Assembly: GCF_036320965.1 (NCBI RefSeq)
Contig: NC_092225.1
Coordinates: 3,384,459-3,448,458, forward strand
Reading direction: 5' to 3'
Length of the DNA: 64,000 nucleotides
Origin: Panulirus ornatus
Lineage: Eukaryota > Arthropoda > Malacostraca > Decapoda > Palinuridae
Below, piece by piece: positions 47,441 to 64,000 of this stretch. Both the position numbers and the translations under genes were made by a program. The notes beneath the pieces are model-generated. The model was not told the DNA's origin and did not search any database. It saw nothing but the letters and a program-made list of their open reading frames with translations. Numbering within the stretch: position 1 is the first letter of the stretch; every line of letters starts with the position of its first letter.

Positions 47441-48797
47441 TTTTTTTTTTTTTTTTATACTTTGTCGCTGTCTCCCGCGTTTGCGAGGTAGCGCAAGGAA
47501 ACAGACGAAAGAAATGGCCCCCCCCCCCCCATACACATGTACATACACACGTCCACACACGCAAATATACATACCTACACAGCTTTCCATGGTTTACCCC
47601 AGACGCTTCACATGCCTTGATTCAATCCACTGACAGCACGTCAACCCCTGTATACCACATCGCTCCAATTCACTCTATTCCTTGCCCTCCTTTCACCCTC
47701 CTGCATGTTCAGGCCCCGATCACACAAAATCTTTTTCACTCCATCTTTCCACCTCCAATTTGGTCTCCCTCTTCTCCACGTTCCCTCCACCTCCGACACA
47801 TATATCCTCTTGGTCAATCTTTCCTCACTCATTCTCTCCATGTGCCCAAACCATTTCAAAACACCCTCTTCTGCTCTCTCAACCACGCTCTTTTTATTTC
47901 CACACATCTCTCTTACCCTTACGTTACTTACTCGATCAAACCACCTCACACCACACATTGTCCTCAAACATCTCATTTCCAGCACATCCATCCTCCTGCG
48001 CACAACTCTATCCATAGCCCACGCCTCGCAACCATACAGCATTGTTGGAACCACTATTCCTTCAAACATACCCATTTTTGCTTTCCGAGATAATGTTCTC
48101 GACTTCCACACATTTTTCAAGGCTCCCAAAATTTTCGCCCCCTCCCCCACCCTATGATCCACTTCCGCTTCCATGGTTCCATCCGCTGACAGATCCACTC
48201 CCAGATATCTAAAACACTTCACTTCCTCCAGTTTTTCTCCATTCAAACTCACCTCCCAATTGACTTGACCCTCAACCCTACTGTACCTAATAACCTTGCT
48301 CTTATTCACATTTACTCTTAACTTTCTTCTTCCACACACTTTACCAAACTCAGTCACCAGCTTCTGCAGTTTCTCACATGAATCAGCCACCAGCGCTGTA
48401 TCATCAGCGAACAACAACTGACTCACTTCCCAAGCTCTCTCATCCCCCACAGACTTCATACTTGCCCCTCTTTCCAGGACTCTTGCATTTACCTCCCTAA
48501 CAACCCCATCCATAAACAAATTAAACAACCATTGAGACATCACACACCCCTGCCGCAAACCTACATTCACTGAGAACCAATCACTTTCCTCTCTTCCTAC
48601 ACGTACACATGCCTTACATCCTCGATAAAAACTTTTCACTGCTTCTAACAACTTGCCTCCCACACCATATATTCTTAATACCTGCCACAGAGCATCTCTA
48701 TCAACTCTATCATATGCCTTCTCCAGATCCATAAATGCTACATACAAATCCATTTGCTTTTCTAAGTATTTCTCACATACATTCTTCAAATCCATAT
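47441..48797 (-). mobile_element. RTE-like LINE nested insertion, 5' truncated
   Basis: T16 (poly-A tail on its own strand), terminal motif, short 3' UTR, C-terminus and RT up to the LKNVCEKY position. Seven extra bases (TCCATAT) lie between its truncated end and the duplicated target. Its coding part is uninterrupted. Confidence 0.92.
47641..48789 (-). CDS. LINE RT (partial) + C-terminal domain of the nested copy, open
   Basis: About 382 codons with no stop, ending at TGA in the VVYRG position. It has [21 protein letters not shown] (P to Q in the usual CVMSPW), LLFADDTAL with the catalytic DD, then LYGCEAWAMDRVV and GRPNWRWKDG. It lacks the endonuclease and the first RT motifs. Because it is nested in and nearly identical to another copy, it is among the most recent insertions here. 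Confidence 0.85.
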   Translation of the reverse strand: MKNVCEKYLEKQMDLYVAFMDLEKAYDRVDRDALWQVLRIYGVGGKLLEAVKSFYRGCKACVRVGREESDWFSVNVGLRQGCVMSQWLFNLFMDGVVREVNARVLERGASMKSVGDERAWEVSQLLFADDTALVADSCEKLQKLVTEFGKVCGRRKLRVNVNKSKVIRYSRVEGQVNWEVSLNGEKLEEVKCFRYLGVDLSADGTMEAEVDHRVGEGAKILGALKNVWKSRTLSRKAKMGMFEGIVVPTMLYGCEAWAMDRVVRRRMDVLEMRCLRTMCGVRWFDRVSNVRVREMCGNKKSVVERAEEGVLKWFGHMERMSEERLTKRIYVSEVEGTWRRGRPNWRWKDGVKKILCDRGLNMQEGERRARNRVNWSDVVYRG

Positions 48798-50115
48798 AAA
48801 TGGATTTGTATGTAGCATTTATGGATCTGGAGAAGGCATATGATAGAGTTGATAGAGATGCTCTGTGGAAGGTATTAAGAATATATGGTGTGGGAGGAAA
48901 GTTGTTAGAAGCAGTGAAAAGTTTTTATCGAGGATGTAAGGCATGTGTACGTGTAGGAAGAGAGGAAAGTGATTGGTTCTCAGTGAATGTAGGTTTGCGG
49001 CAGGGGTGTGTGATGTCTCCATGGTTGTTTAATTTGTTTATGGATGGGGTTGTTAGGGAGGTAAATGCAAGAGTTTTGGAAAGAGGGGCAAGTATGAAGT
49101 CTGTTGGGGATGAGAGAGCTTGGGAAGTGAGTCAGTTGTTGTTCGCTGATGATACAGCGCTGGTGGCTGATTCATGTGAGAAACTGCAGAAGCTGGTGAC
49201 TGAGTTTGGTAAAGTGTGTGGAAGAAGAAAGTTAAGAATGAATGTGAATAAGAGCAAGGTTATTAGGTACAATAGGGTTGAGGGTCAAGTCAATTGGGAG
49301 ATGAGTTTGAATGGAGAAAAACTGGAGGAAGTGAAGTGTTTTAGATATCTGGGAGTGGATCTGGCAGCGGATGGAACCATGGAAGCGGAAGTAGATCATA
49401 GGGTGGGGGAGGGGGCGAAAATCCTGGGAGCCTTGAAGAATGTGTGGAAGTCGAGAACATTATCTCGGAAAGCAAAATGGGTATGTTTGAAGGAATAGTG
49501 GTTCCAACAATGTTGTATGGTTGCGAGGCGTGGGCTATGGATAGAGTTGTGCGCAGAAGGATGGATGTGCTGGAAATGAGATGTTTGAGGACAATGTTTG
49601 GTGTGAGGTGGTTTGATCGAGTGAGTAACGTAAGGGTAAGAGAGATGTGTGGAAATAAAAAGAGCGTGGTTGAGAGAGCAGAAGAGGGTGTTTTGAAGTG
49701 GTTTGGGCACATGGAGGGGATGAGTGAGGAAAGATTGACCAAGAGGATATATGTGTCGGAGGTGGAGGGAACGAGGAGAAGAGGGAGACCAAATTGGAGG
49801 TGGAAAGATGGAGTGAAAAAGATTTTGTGTGATCGCGGCCTGAACATGCAGGAGGGTGAAAGGAGGGCAAGGAATAGAGTGAATTGGAGCGATGTGGCAT
49901 ACCGGGGTTGACGTGCTGTCAGTGGATTGAATCAAGGCATGTGAAGCGTCTGGGGTAAACCATGGAAAGCTGTGTAGGTATGTATATTTGCGTGTGTGGA
50001 CGTATGTATATACATGTGTATGGGTGGGGGTTGGGCCATTTCTTTCGTCTGTTTCCTTGCGCTACCTCGCAAACGCGGGAGACAGCGACAAAGTATAAAA
50101 AAAAAAAATTAAATA

Positions 50116-54362
<4,247 letters not shown>

Positions 54363-55195
54363 GGTTCGCTTGATCTAGTATTTGCTGATAACGAAGAGGA
54401 AAATGAAACCCTTTGAGTTCCCAAGTGCGCTCTCTTGTCATGATTATATCAACAGGGGAGATACAGGAATGAAATAAAAAAGATTTAAAACTGTCAGTTG
54501 ATGTACAAAGAAGAGGTGAAGCTAAGACACCATTGGTAAAGCGTGTCCGGTTGGTTGCGTTTGAGTTGGTGGTGTTCTGGTCTGGCACTGTACGTATCAT
54601 AGAATTATACTGTGTGGAAAGGAGAGGGAACTGTTTACAAAATTTATTTATGACAAAGCTATCCAGTTTGTAAAGAACTTTACTACTACTCATGCAAAGA
54701 TTCATTGTGTGTGTGTAATAACAGAAGATTCAATGGTATTTCTCTTGATCAAGGAGTTACAATTGATACCTGAATTAGCGTTACTCCAGTTAATGCAATG
54801 AAGCTTTTCCTGTTCTTACACCATTATTCATGATAAGTCTGAAATAGATATCCTTGCCAGTCTGCCAAATGTAAAAGATATTACTGCTTTAACAGGGATT
54901 TTGTAAACACAGGCCGCAGAATCTTCTGGCGAGTTTTTGATTAGGATATGTTTTTATAGTATCGTTATTACCGAAAGCTACATTTACACTAATGGACTCA
55001 AACAGCCTGGGGAGTAACATAAAACTATCACTAAAATGGAGGATTAAAACGTTCTTGGTATCAAGGGGAGGTTTTGTGTTAACTATAAAATCATTTGTTT
55101 GCCAAGTTAAGAGATTTATCATTAAAAGATCTAGGGTACTTTATCTTGGATCCAGTACAATTTATCTTCTCAAACTCATCATCAATTAATTCTGG
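54363..55195 (-). mobile_element. Penelope-like element relic, 3' part
   Basis: Read on the minus strand from 55195: a region ending the RT (CSPELIDDEFEKI), then PRLFESISVNVAFGNNDTIK (54889-55122), then a GIY-YIG-type endonuclease with IFYIWQTGKDI (54846-54880), a frame change, and a segment with INWSNAN...KRNTIESSVI, and a C-terminal SSKVLYKLDSFVINKF. This order is typical of Penelope-like retroelements. YIW replaces YIG, and stops and frameshifts show it is dead. RT upstream of 55200 was not recognised. Confidence 0.65.
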
Positions 55196-55199
55196 ACTG

Positions 55200-56690
55200 C
55201 ATATTCTGTTGAGCTGAGTAATAATGAATATAAGAACAAACATTGGTAGGTTTCCTCAATTATATGCCAAGACTACCATACGAGACTCCAGCTTGGTGAC
55301 CGAGTGATCAGACTCGGCTTCAGACAAAATCTTTGCATAGGCTGTCGGTAATGGCTCACTCTCTTCATATAGATGGCACTAAGACCTTTTCCTGAGGTAT
55401 CCAATGGTATGATGAATGTAAAATTCTGGGACTTTAGAAGTGGAGCACTTTGTTTCAGTATCAGGTTCTTCTGGTTAAGCTGTAGTCTACACTAAAGGTG
55501 AGCCTCTCCGAAACAGATCCATCACTGACTTGGCTATCCTGGCAATTGTGTTTATGAACGCTCTATGAAAATATTCCAGTCAAAGTCAAACAACAACGGT
55601 ACTATCTCTAATGATGTATATTCCTAGGTCTATCATAACCTCTTTTACTGTACATGAATTAAGAACTAAAAACTGATGCACTTGCATGATTGTCACCAGA
55701 GAAAATCAGAGTCACATGAGTAATCAAATTGCCAGGGACCTAAATGTCCTCACATATATGACCTCTCACCATCCTGAATTCCTGGCTTTTATGATGCATA
55801 GAATTGTCAGTATTTGTGTATTGCGCAAAATTAGGTCTAAAATTCTTCTCGAGGAGGTTACTTATAAATGCAGTACTATTGTTCTGATTAAGTTTCTAAA
55901 CTATGTGCTATATCTTGTGAAAAGCATGATGTGAAGCTTCAGTTTTTTCACCCATGGATGCTTTTAATATTCCTTGGTGTACTGTAGATATTACTACCAA
56001 ATATCACCCTACCAAATAGAAAGGTTACCTCCCAACAAAAGCTACATATCCGAACATTATGTCTCTATAAAGATATGTCAGCAATTGTACAGAATCAGTA
56101 GTTAACTTGTCTTTATGCTGGGGAACAATTTTGTTTCAGCAAGACATCACTAATTAAAGCAGACTCATAAAAAATGCATACGTGGGGATATGAAGTGGAT
56201 GGGGAAACACAAGGTCAAAGTATAATGTTTAGCTTACCCAGGTGAATACAGACTGATCTGCCGTTCTGGCGACTTCAGGCTGAGTTTATATCCCGATGGT
56301 CGTGACTATATACAACTCTGAGAGTTGTTGTTTGCGATTATGGACAAAGAGCCTTTACAGAGACTTGATAGCATGGCGTTTGTTGAAGATAACTAAAAGG
56401 CATCATGCGACCCCTCTCAGACAGGGATTTATGACTGTTACTGACATTACAGGATGAGGTGGTGTCTCAGATAGTCAACTGGGGCCGGCTAGTGTTCTCT
56501 GGGAGAATAGGTACTTCTGAGGATGTTCATTACAAATTGTAAGGTAATAAGGTACTTAAGCGCTTTTAAGGACGTTATTACAGTTTGTAAGATGATTTTC
56601 TAAGGCCAGGAGGTTAATTTTTTGTTATGGTGACGTATAGGGTTCCGCTAAATGATTGATTTTGAGGGGATATAATCCTCACATAAGGGA
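55200..56690. other. no recognised feature
   Basis: About 1.5 kb with only short open frames (for example 55686-55934). It may include the decayed upstream part of the Penelope-like element, but I could not match RT motifs. Confidence 0.4.
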
Positions 56691-56696
56691 GCATGA

Positions 56697-56955
56697 TGCC
56701 CAATCGCCATCTGTGGCGTACCGGTTAGCGTTCCTAACTGTGACGCATTCACGTGATTCCCAGGGTCGAGACCATAGTTTTGAATCCTGGTTGCGTAGTC
56801 GGTCCACAGTCAATCCAGCTGTACATCCACCCCCTAATATTAATCAGTAAAATGGGTACCTGCCTCAGGCTAGGGTATATATACAGAGCTAATAGTATGG
56901 CCTTGATTGGAGCCTAGTAGCCCGTGCCGTCTCAGCTGACATAAAAAGAAATGGA
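56697..56955 (+). mobile_element. tRNA-derived SINE, second family
   Basis: Head with TGTGGCGTACCGGTTAGCG (A-box-like) and GTTTTGAATCCTGG (B-box-like), then a body with AAAATGGGTACCTGCCTCAG and CCTTGATTGGAGCC. Different from the SINE family at 42605. The head has an extra B-box-like GGTCGAGACC. Ends in a weak A-rich region. Confidence 0.6.
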
Positions 56956-58261
56956 CTTGTCACCCAGGGTTATAAGAATTCCTTCGTAAAAAAGAAATAA
57001 CCAAATATTCACCAGATACGTGTATGTGCAGAGAAGTTAGACGAATAATCTTTTTGAGACACAGGACATTTACTATCAACATTCCTATCATAGCAATCGG
57101 GAACAAGTTTCAGGAATTGCGTTGTCCTGCTTTTGATGAGCAAAATGTGGAAGTCGAATGGTAGCAAGGCTTGGGGCTATTGCAGCAGTGTTTGATTTTC
57201 ACTTCTTATGCTGTGAACAAAGTGCTAGGGAGTCGTGGTCAAAGCACACCCTCACTTGATAAGGGAAGCCAGAAATGCACACTTCACACGTCACCAATAC
57301 TACGGTGGCACAGCTCAGCTGGTTGGAAGTGAACTTAGTCCATGGAGTGTGGGATGTTTTCCGAGCCAGTCTAGGGCAAAACTGCCACAACACGTGAATC
57401 ACTGGCGTCCAACTGTAGACATGGGGCACCCAAAGTCTGGAGCTTTCAGCAAAACGAAAATAATCAGCAAACAGCGATACTTAGTGAGCACCTTGCAGTT
57501 AGGAAAGGGACAGATTAATGCAGCTGGCCATACCCAGGAATCTCACCACTGACCTTCAATGGATGATTATGAAGTAGTTCTAGATGGTCTTTCTCTTGAC
57601 AGCGACTTGCGTATTGCGGCAGTGCCCAAACGCTTGTCCTAAAAACGTGACCCCTAGCGTACCCAAATTAATTCTTCACCGGAGTGGCCACGAGCCAGGC
57701 TTCGCTTACGCGATGGAAAGAGGCTTGTAGTCGTATCAGGTGTTCCTCCCACGTGTCACAGAAGGTAACGAAATTGTCCAGATAGCCAAGCTTCCGTCCA
57801 TGGCAGTCGTCGCCACAGTTATCAGTGGCTAGAGCATGGATGGGTTCTGCAGCCGGAAGGAATGGAATAGCTCCCCTTGAGAAGGTTCACTTTTGTGGTG
57901 TAGGTGGCACTTCCCAGCTGTCGATGACCTCGTCGATACAGGACATGGGAAAGAAGTGCAGCTTCATGACTCGGTTAACTTTCCAATGTCTATGTACTGC
58001 CATAGAAAACTGTCGGGTTTGGGGAGCAACGTGCACGAGGACGGCCATACAATTCAGCTTTTTTCCATGAGTTTATGAGCCTCCATCTTGGTGGACTCAT
58101 CCATTAGGGGAGTGCCTCATGAACATGTAGGGTTACATTATGCTGGATCAGGGAGCAGAGGCGAGAAACAGTTATAAAAATTGGGCTATAATCCTGTACT
58201 TGAGCCAACACATCATCGGCCTGGGCCTGCAAAAGTTGACTGAGTCTTAGCAGGAGTTTAG

Positions 58262-58279
58262 AGAGAGAGAGAGAGAGAT
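58262..58279. repeat. short (GA)n
   Basis: About nine GA units. Confidence 0.9.
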
Positions 58280-58533
58280 AACACGGACGAAATGCCTTTA
58301 GATCTGCAGATTTTTCAAACTCTTCCCCAGGGCGATTTTTAGTCTTGTTTCATTCTGATCAGCTCTGGCTGTCGCACACAGCAGGGCGTGCACACTACCC
58401 TTCCTTACTCTGGTAAAGCTTTGACATGTTTTTTGCATTGATCTCTGACGTTTTGTACCCTAAATAGACCTCTGCGACGCAATTGTAAGTGGGTTTTGAT
58501 GCATGAGAATCGACTCTTGTGCTTGATCTCCGG

Positions 58534-58706
<173 letters not shown>

Positions 58707-60217
58707 TGTGCAATGACTAGACTTCAATCTGCTGCAAGGTTCTCCTTAGCTAGTTAAGTGACCCTCAGTAGACGGGCTGCAAACATCAAGTACACAGTCA
58801 GCGGAACCCTAATGTAGTTGCTGAGCCAGGTTTCCTTTATTGCCTAAAGTTCATACCCAAACACTAATGGAAGTAGGCTAACTAAACCTGAGGGAAGTCT
58901 GTAAATTTTCAAGGATACCGATCAGCATTTAGGGTACGTCTTCGTCTCAATACGAATCTCACTGGAGAAGAAATTTTCGTAACATAATCTTGAGGGTTTC
59001 ATGAAACGTTTTTAAAGCGTCTTGTGATTCAGGATAGTACGCCTACGTCAAATATCGTTGGATGCTTAATTGATCTATCACTTACTGACAAAGTCCCGAT
59101 GTGGTCAGACTGTGCAACACAGGGAATGCTAACCACTCTCTTAGTAACGCAAATTTATGGCCTCAGGATATCTAGTAGTTGTATACATCATAGTTAGCTA
59201 GTATTGGTTGCCAGGTTGACTTTTTGGTAGAGGGATCCCACAAAATGTTTAAGTAGTTTATCAAAAGGATTCTTTACAGTAGGATTAGGCTTATCTCCAA
59301 TACACTTGAACCTCCCATATTTCAAACAGGGACTGTAAACAAAAGAGATTCTTAACCTAGGAGAACCATCAGGTTTAACTAAATCATCACAGAGCACCGT
59401 GTTCAAGAAACGGATACCTGTTCTCCCCTCATTGTCCCAGACGAGAGAGGTTTATCAGACTTATGATACTGTACAACCTGATTTAACATTAGTGGTCCAC
59501 TCTTCATCTGAGGAGCACTTCACTTGAGCATCCTGGATACTACAATATGGAGACAAAACATTTAAACATTTCTCACCAACATGATCTAATCTCCGTTTAA
59601 GATACATACGTCTAGTCTCAGTGCCTGTCTTCCCCTGACCGGCGATTCTGGGGGTACAAAAACCTGGGCCTGCTTAGAGGAACTAATAACTGAACTGCTT
59701 TCCTGCAATCTACATTCATTCCTGGTGTGACCTCTCTGATCATAAATCACTATTGTACAGAGTTTCAGTTTTGATATCTATCAGAGATATGGTTTCTCCT
59801 TTGACGAATGGGAAGCATTTTTCTATTTCTCTTTTTTTACTGACGGCTGTTGGCAACATGGTCCTTCCTGTGACACCTAAAACACACGGCCAGACACTCA
59901 TGGTCCTGACTTATGTTTCCTCTGGCTGTTACTCTCGTCGTTACCGGATCTGGCAACACGTTGCTGCTCAAATATTTTCGTCCTGTGAAGAAACCATTAC
60001 TTGTCTTCCTATCTTTTCCCTCAATATTGTGACCAAAGAAGTTGGCGTCAAGGTGGTTCAAAATGTTTTCATTGTGGGGCTGCACACACTCTTGTAAGCC
60101 ATGAACAAGGGTGTTCAAGAGAACTAGCTTAGCCACGGCATCAAGCGACATGCAATTTTCCACCCCTCTGTCCATTCCACGTTAATTTTTTATACCGTCT
60201 TAGTTATCAACTGCTCT

Positions 60218-60762
60218 AAATCATATCAGCACATTTTCCTTATCTCTCTCAGACATACTTCTTTAAATACCACATCTCTCTCTCTTACCCTATAGTTTTC
60301 AATTCGATCAGTTCTCGTCATAACAAATATTGTCCTCAAATGATATAATTTTCAACACATTTTCTTACGAACTTCTCTATTTAGGACCAATACTTCGCAT
60401 TCATGCAACACCACAGGATCTAATGTTCCATCGGACAGATATTGGTCTGTCTTGCCTCACATTTCAATGCGCACAAGACTAAGGTTTTGTGCGCATAAAT
60501 CATATCAGCACATTTTCCTTATCTCTCTCAGACATACTTCTTTAAATACCACATCTCTCTCTCTTACCCTATAGTTTTCAATTCGATCAGTTCTCGTCAT
60601 AACACATATTGTCCTCAAATGATATAATTTTCAACACATTCATTTTCTTACGAACTTCTCTATTTAGGACCAATACTTCGCATTCATGCAACACCACAGG
60701 ATCTAATGTTCCATCAGACAGATATTGGTCTGTCTTTCCTCACAGTTCAATGCGCACAAGAC
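60218..60762. repeat. tandem duplication, 2 x ~264 bp
   Basis: 60218-60479 and 60497-60762 are nearly identical (about four substitutions and a CATT insertion), separated by 17 bases. Both begin AAATCATATCAGCAC and end TGCGCACAAGAC. Confidence 0.92.
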
Positions 60763-61500
60763 CTTAGTCCCCCCCCCCCTCCTTCATCCATCACATGGAT
60801 AATTTCATTTTCCATAATTCCATTCTCCTTTCACACACACACACCCAAACTCAGACACCAGCTTCTGCATTTTCTCACTCGAATCTGCCACCAAAGCTGT
60901 GTCATCAGCAAATAACAACTGACTCATCTCCCTATCCCCCCTCCCTTCCCTACTCTATTCTCTATGACCCTTCCTTACACCCCCCTCACCAACCCATCCA
61001 TAAACATATCAAACAGCCATAGTGACATTACACACCCCTGCCGCAAACCCAGCTTCACGTAGAACCACTCACATTCGTGTCTACACTTCTCCTAGCACCT
61101 CATCTCTCATGCCAAGCATTCATTCGCACTCCATGGAGCATTTCTGTTAGTCCTTTACACGCTTTTTTCAGATCCATAAACACTAAATACATATCCTTCT
61201 GTTTCTGTATTGCTTCTCACACACTGTCATTAAAGCAACCACCCGACCTCTCATCCTCTACAACTCCAGAAGTCATAATGTTCCTTCCCAATCTGAAGCT
61301 CGTTAGATGCCACTACCCGATCATTCATAACTCTTCCATACAACTTACCAAGTATACTCAACTAACCTACGCATCCGTAATCTGAACATTCACTTTTGTC
61401 CGCCCTTGCCTTTCATAAAGAAGCACTATTCAGGCATTCACCATTATCTGCATATTTATTAGAAATCCTGCGTAGCCTCTCACCTCCTTTCTTGAGTAAT
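60218..61500 (-). mobile_element. diverged RTE-like LINE relic
   Basis: Minus-strand order C-terminus (60218-60762) then RT (60840-61440), colinear with the other minus copies but strongly diverged. Recognisable pieces correspond to the [18 protein letters not shown] region (60890-60920), the RQGCVMS region (61030-61050) and the MDLKKA region (61160-61180). It represents a separate, older family. Confidence 0.65.
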
Positions 61501-61572
61501 TAAACTGTAATATATAAGCTTGTATCTTAGAACACGAAATGCTTACATGTAAATCAATCTAAATTGTTTTAC

Positions 61573-61660
61573 CGCTGCGCGCCCGAGAGTCGAACCCAAT
61601 CTACCGGAAACAGTGGGCAGACAGCAGACAGAGTGCCACTGGACCACAGATGGGACAAAA
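61573..61660 (-). mobile_element. tRNA-like SINE head, third family
   Basis: On the minus strand: CCCATCTGTGGTCCAGTGGC (A-box) and GGGTTCGACTCTCGGGCG (B-box), 47 bases apart in tRNA-like spacing. The body after it was not matched. A decayed tRNA gene is the alternative, but there is no good acceptor-stem pairing. Confidence 0.5.
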
Positions 61661-63360
61661 CCAGCCAATCTGGAACTGATGTCTACAGCTTCGGAGTCCA
61701 GCTCAACCTGTAGAGTAACTTTGTATGTCTTGGTACTTTTAATATGAAGACTCTTCTAATTACAAACTTCGTTGAAGAACATTAATGAATATATCACAGG
61801 AATCGTTAACATGCCTACAGTAAACAATATAACAATATCACAATTTGTAAGCTAAGCAACATAAATATTGACACGAATTTTTGATAGCCATCTCCTCAGA
61901 AAAGCTAATGTAAATCAAAACAACCTAGACAATCAAGATATTACGCAAAGACGTTATGATGAAGGAAAATTCCTCTGTGATCATGATATGAATAATATGC
62001 ATCACTTCAACATGATAATTCTAATTAGAAAACATGTCTGAAATTCATGAGATGAACCAGATGATTGATTGAACAACTTATCTTTCTGTAGGACTATAAT
62101 TTTCCAGATGTTCCATTGCATTGTTGGAAAGTCCAGTTAATAACCGAAGTTCCGATAAAATTACGAAATCTATGGACGGAGCGCTCCCGTTCTGGCGTGC
62201 AACAATCTCACAAGACCCCGTTTTCTCCTGATGTGTAATGCACGGGCGCACTAGCCGAGCAACCAACAGAGGATGGTCTTCTTTGGTCGGGGAAGCTACT
62301 ATACTGGCTGGGAAGGGTGGCAGGTGGAGTACGGAGGAGGCTAGTGCGCCGCCCTGCCCCGCCATACCCGGTACCATCTGGAGTCTGGGAGGCAGGGCGC
62401 TATGTCCTACCTCCTTGCAGTAATTCAGAAATAACACACGTCTCACATAATGGATGACGTCCCCATGATAGATCATGTTTGCACACGTCCAAAAGAATAA
62501 GCTGGATGACTGAGTCAGTGAATGACTGGGTGACAAAGGCTGGAAGAAGCATCCAAGTTAAGGGGTCGAAGCTGTTTGGGGGGATGGGCCATAGAAAAAG
62601 GTTGAGCCAGGGACGACTGTTATTGATTTGATCTCTGTCGCAAGAACTGCTGATTTATTGTACACTCCTACCCAGTGGAGTGCAAGAAAGGTCTATTGAG
62701 TGGGCATCACTGATTGAATGACATTATAGGATAATGAACTTGTTTTGGTGGACAGGCCACCACTAACAGCGAAACGGTTCACAAAGTATGATGCAGGCTG
62801 GCTTGATGCACCGCAGGCTGGTTGCATAGCAATAGAACGAACAACATTAGATACAAGCTGGAAGCTACAGTGCATGGCAAACAACAGATAACTCACACGA
62901 CTTGTAGAACAGTACTTCAAACAGGTACGTAGTCACTGGAGCTCCTACATCGCTTGACGGGTCATAACCTAAAACTCAGGCAGGAACCAGACGGTGACTC
63001 ACTACTGGGGTGCCTCTTGAGAGCGCCTTTGGCACGTTTTTGAGCTACGGCTCTCAGTGTCCTCTACGCTCAGATATAAGGAGCGTGGAGTGACGGAGTG
63101 CCTCCGGGTGCTTATCGCGCTCCGACACTCGGTGTCAGCTAGGCTGAGGGGTAAGGAGCGTGGAGACCAAACGTCTACACATCAGGGTCATAAATCTTTA
63201 TAGTTACATGCTTGGTGCAGGATTAGAATATCGCTGTTATGCATGTAGATTAAGCACTCATGGTTTCACAACGAAAAATAGAGAATTACTAATTTGTGAG
63301 TCAACTTAAAACTAATCACTCTGAGTTTCTACGAAAAAATAGAATTATTAAGGGATTCAA
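61661..63360. other. no recognised gene; local 68-bp duplication near 63010-63160
   Basis: About 1.7 kb with no known element. The longest open frame is 152 codons on the minus strand (62078-62536), without recognised motifs. Around 63010-63160 two related ~68-bp units each end in AAGGAGCGTGGAG. Confidence 0.45.
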
Positions 63361-63361
63361 A

Positions 63362-64000
<639 letters not shown>

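Larger units (their letters stand above)
47073..50115 (+). mobile_element. RTE-like LINE, 5' truncated, split by a nested inverted copy
   Basis: The host copy occupies 47073-47440 (RT start) and 48798-50115 (rest of RT, C-terminus, short 3' UTR, tail with A12). The sequence AAATGGATTT at 47431-47440 is repeated at 48798-48807, a 10-bp target-site duplication flanking the insert. The host frame has a two-base deletion near 49488. Confidence 0.92.

Noticed and set aside
54363..57100. Possible envelope or host gene between the Penelope-like relic and the gypsy relic
   Set aside because: Only short frames without signal peptide, membrane segment or splice-supported exons.

Overview
This is a eukaryotic, almost certainly invertebrate, genomic window made nearly entirely of transposable elements and very long (TA)n microsatellites. 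The combination of (TA)n tracts of 50-640 bp, RTE-like LINEs, tRNA-derived SINEs, a Penelope-like element and Ty3/gypsy elements suggests a repeat-rich arthropod, most likely a decapod crustacean. That assignment is inference; no host gene pins the species. There is one 100-N assembly gap. I found no rRNA, intact tRNA gene, CRISPR array or prokaryote-type operon.

Layout. (1) 1-9208: two tandem plus-strand copies of one Ty3/gypsy-type LTR retrotransposon sharing a middle LTR: truncated copy A (pol only, cut by the window edge), LTR 2860-3666, complete but broken copy B (gag, protease, integrase, RT, RNase H), LTR 8403-9208. The pol order is unusual: integrase lies upstream of reverse transcriptase, as in the Gmr1-like lineage, and the Gag capsid has a SCAN-like segment. 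(2) 9209-13215: simple repeats, then sequence without clear repeats except one dispersed fragment; one possible host exon. (3) 13216-54362: about two dozen full, truncated, inverted and nested copies of one RTE-like LINE family (endonuclease + RT, single ORF of about 1000 codons), five copies of a short ~240-bp non-autonomous element that shares the LINE's 5' head and 3' terminal hairpin, and three to four tRNA-derived SINE pieces, nearly all separated by (TA)n. (4) 54363-63360: older, decayed material: a Penelope-like relic, a second Gmr1-like relic on the minus strand with the same integrase-before-RT order, two other tRNA-like SINEs, a diverged LINE relic with an internal tandem duplication. 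(5) 63362-64000: a (TA)n tract running off the window.

How the parts work together. The LINE family is the engine of the region: its least damaged copy (50439-53752) has a 999-codon frame broken by one TAG. Its endonuclease/RT probably mobilised the short partner element, since both share head and tail. Structure directly documents its mode of action: a 10-bp target-site duplication around a copy nested inside another copy, a 5' inversion typical of twin priming, many 5' truncations and A-rich or TA-rich 3' tails. The LTR element is young (its two LTRs differ at about seven positions) but neither copy is intact: copy A has a frameshift in RNase H, copy B two TGG-to-TGA nonsense changes plus breaks between gag/protease and protease/integrase.

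No host defence or metabolic system is visible. The most notable items are the integrase-first gypsy lineage (seen twice) and the LINE/short-element pair sharing both ends.
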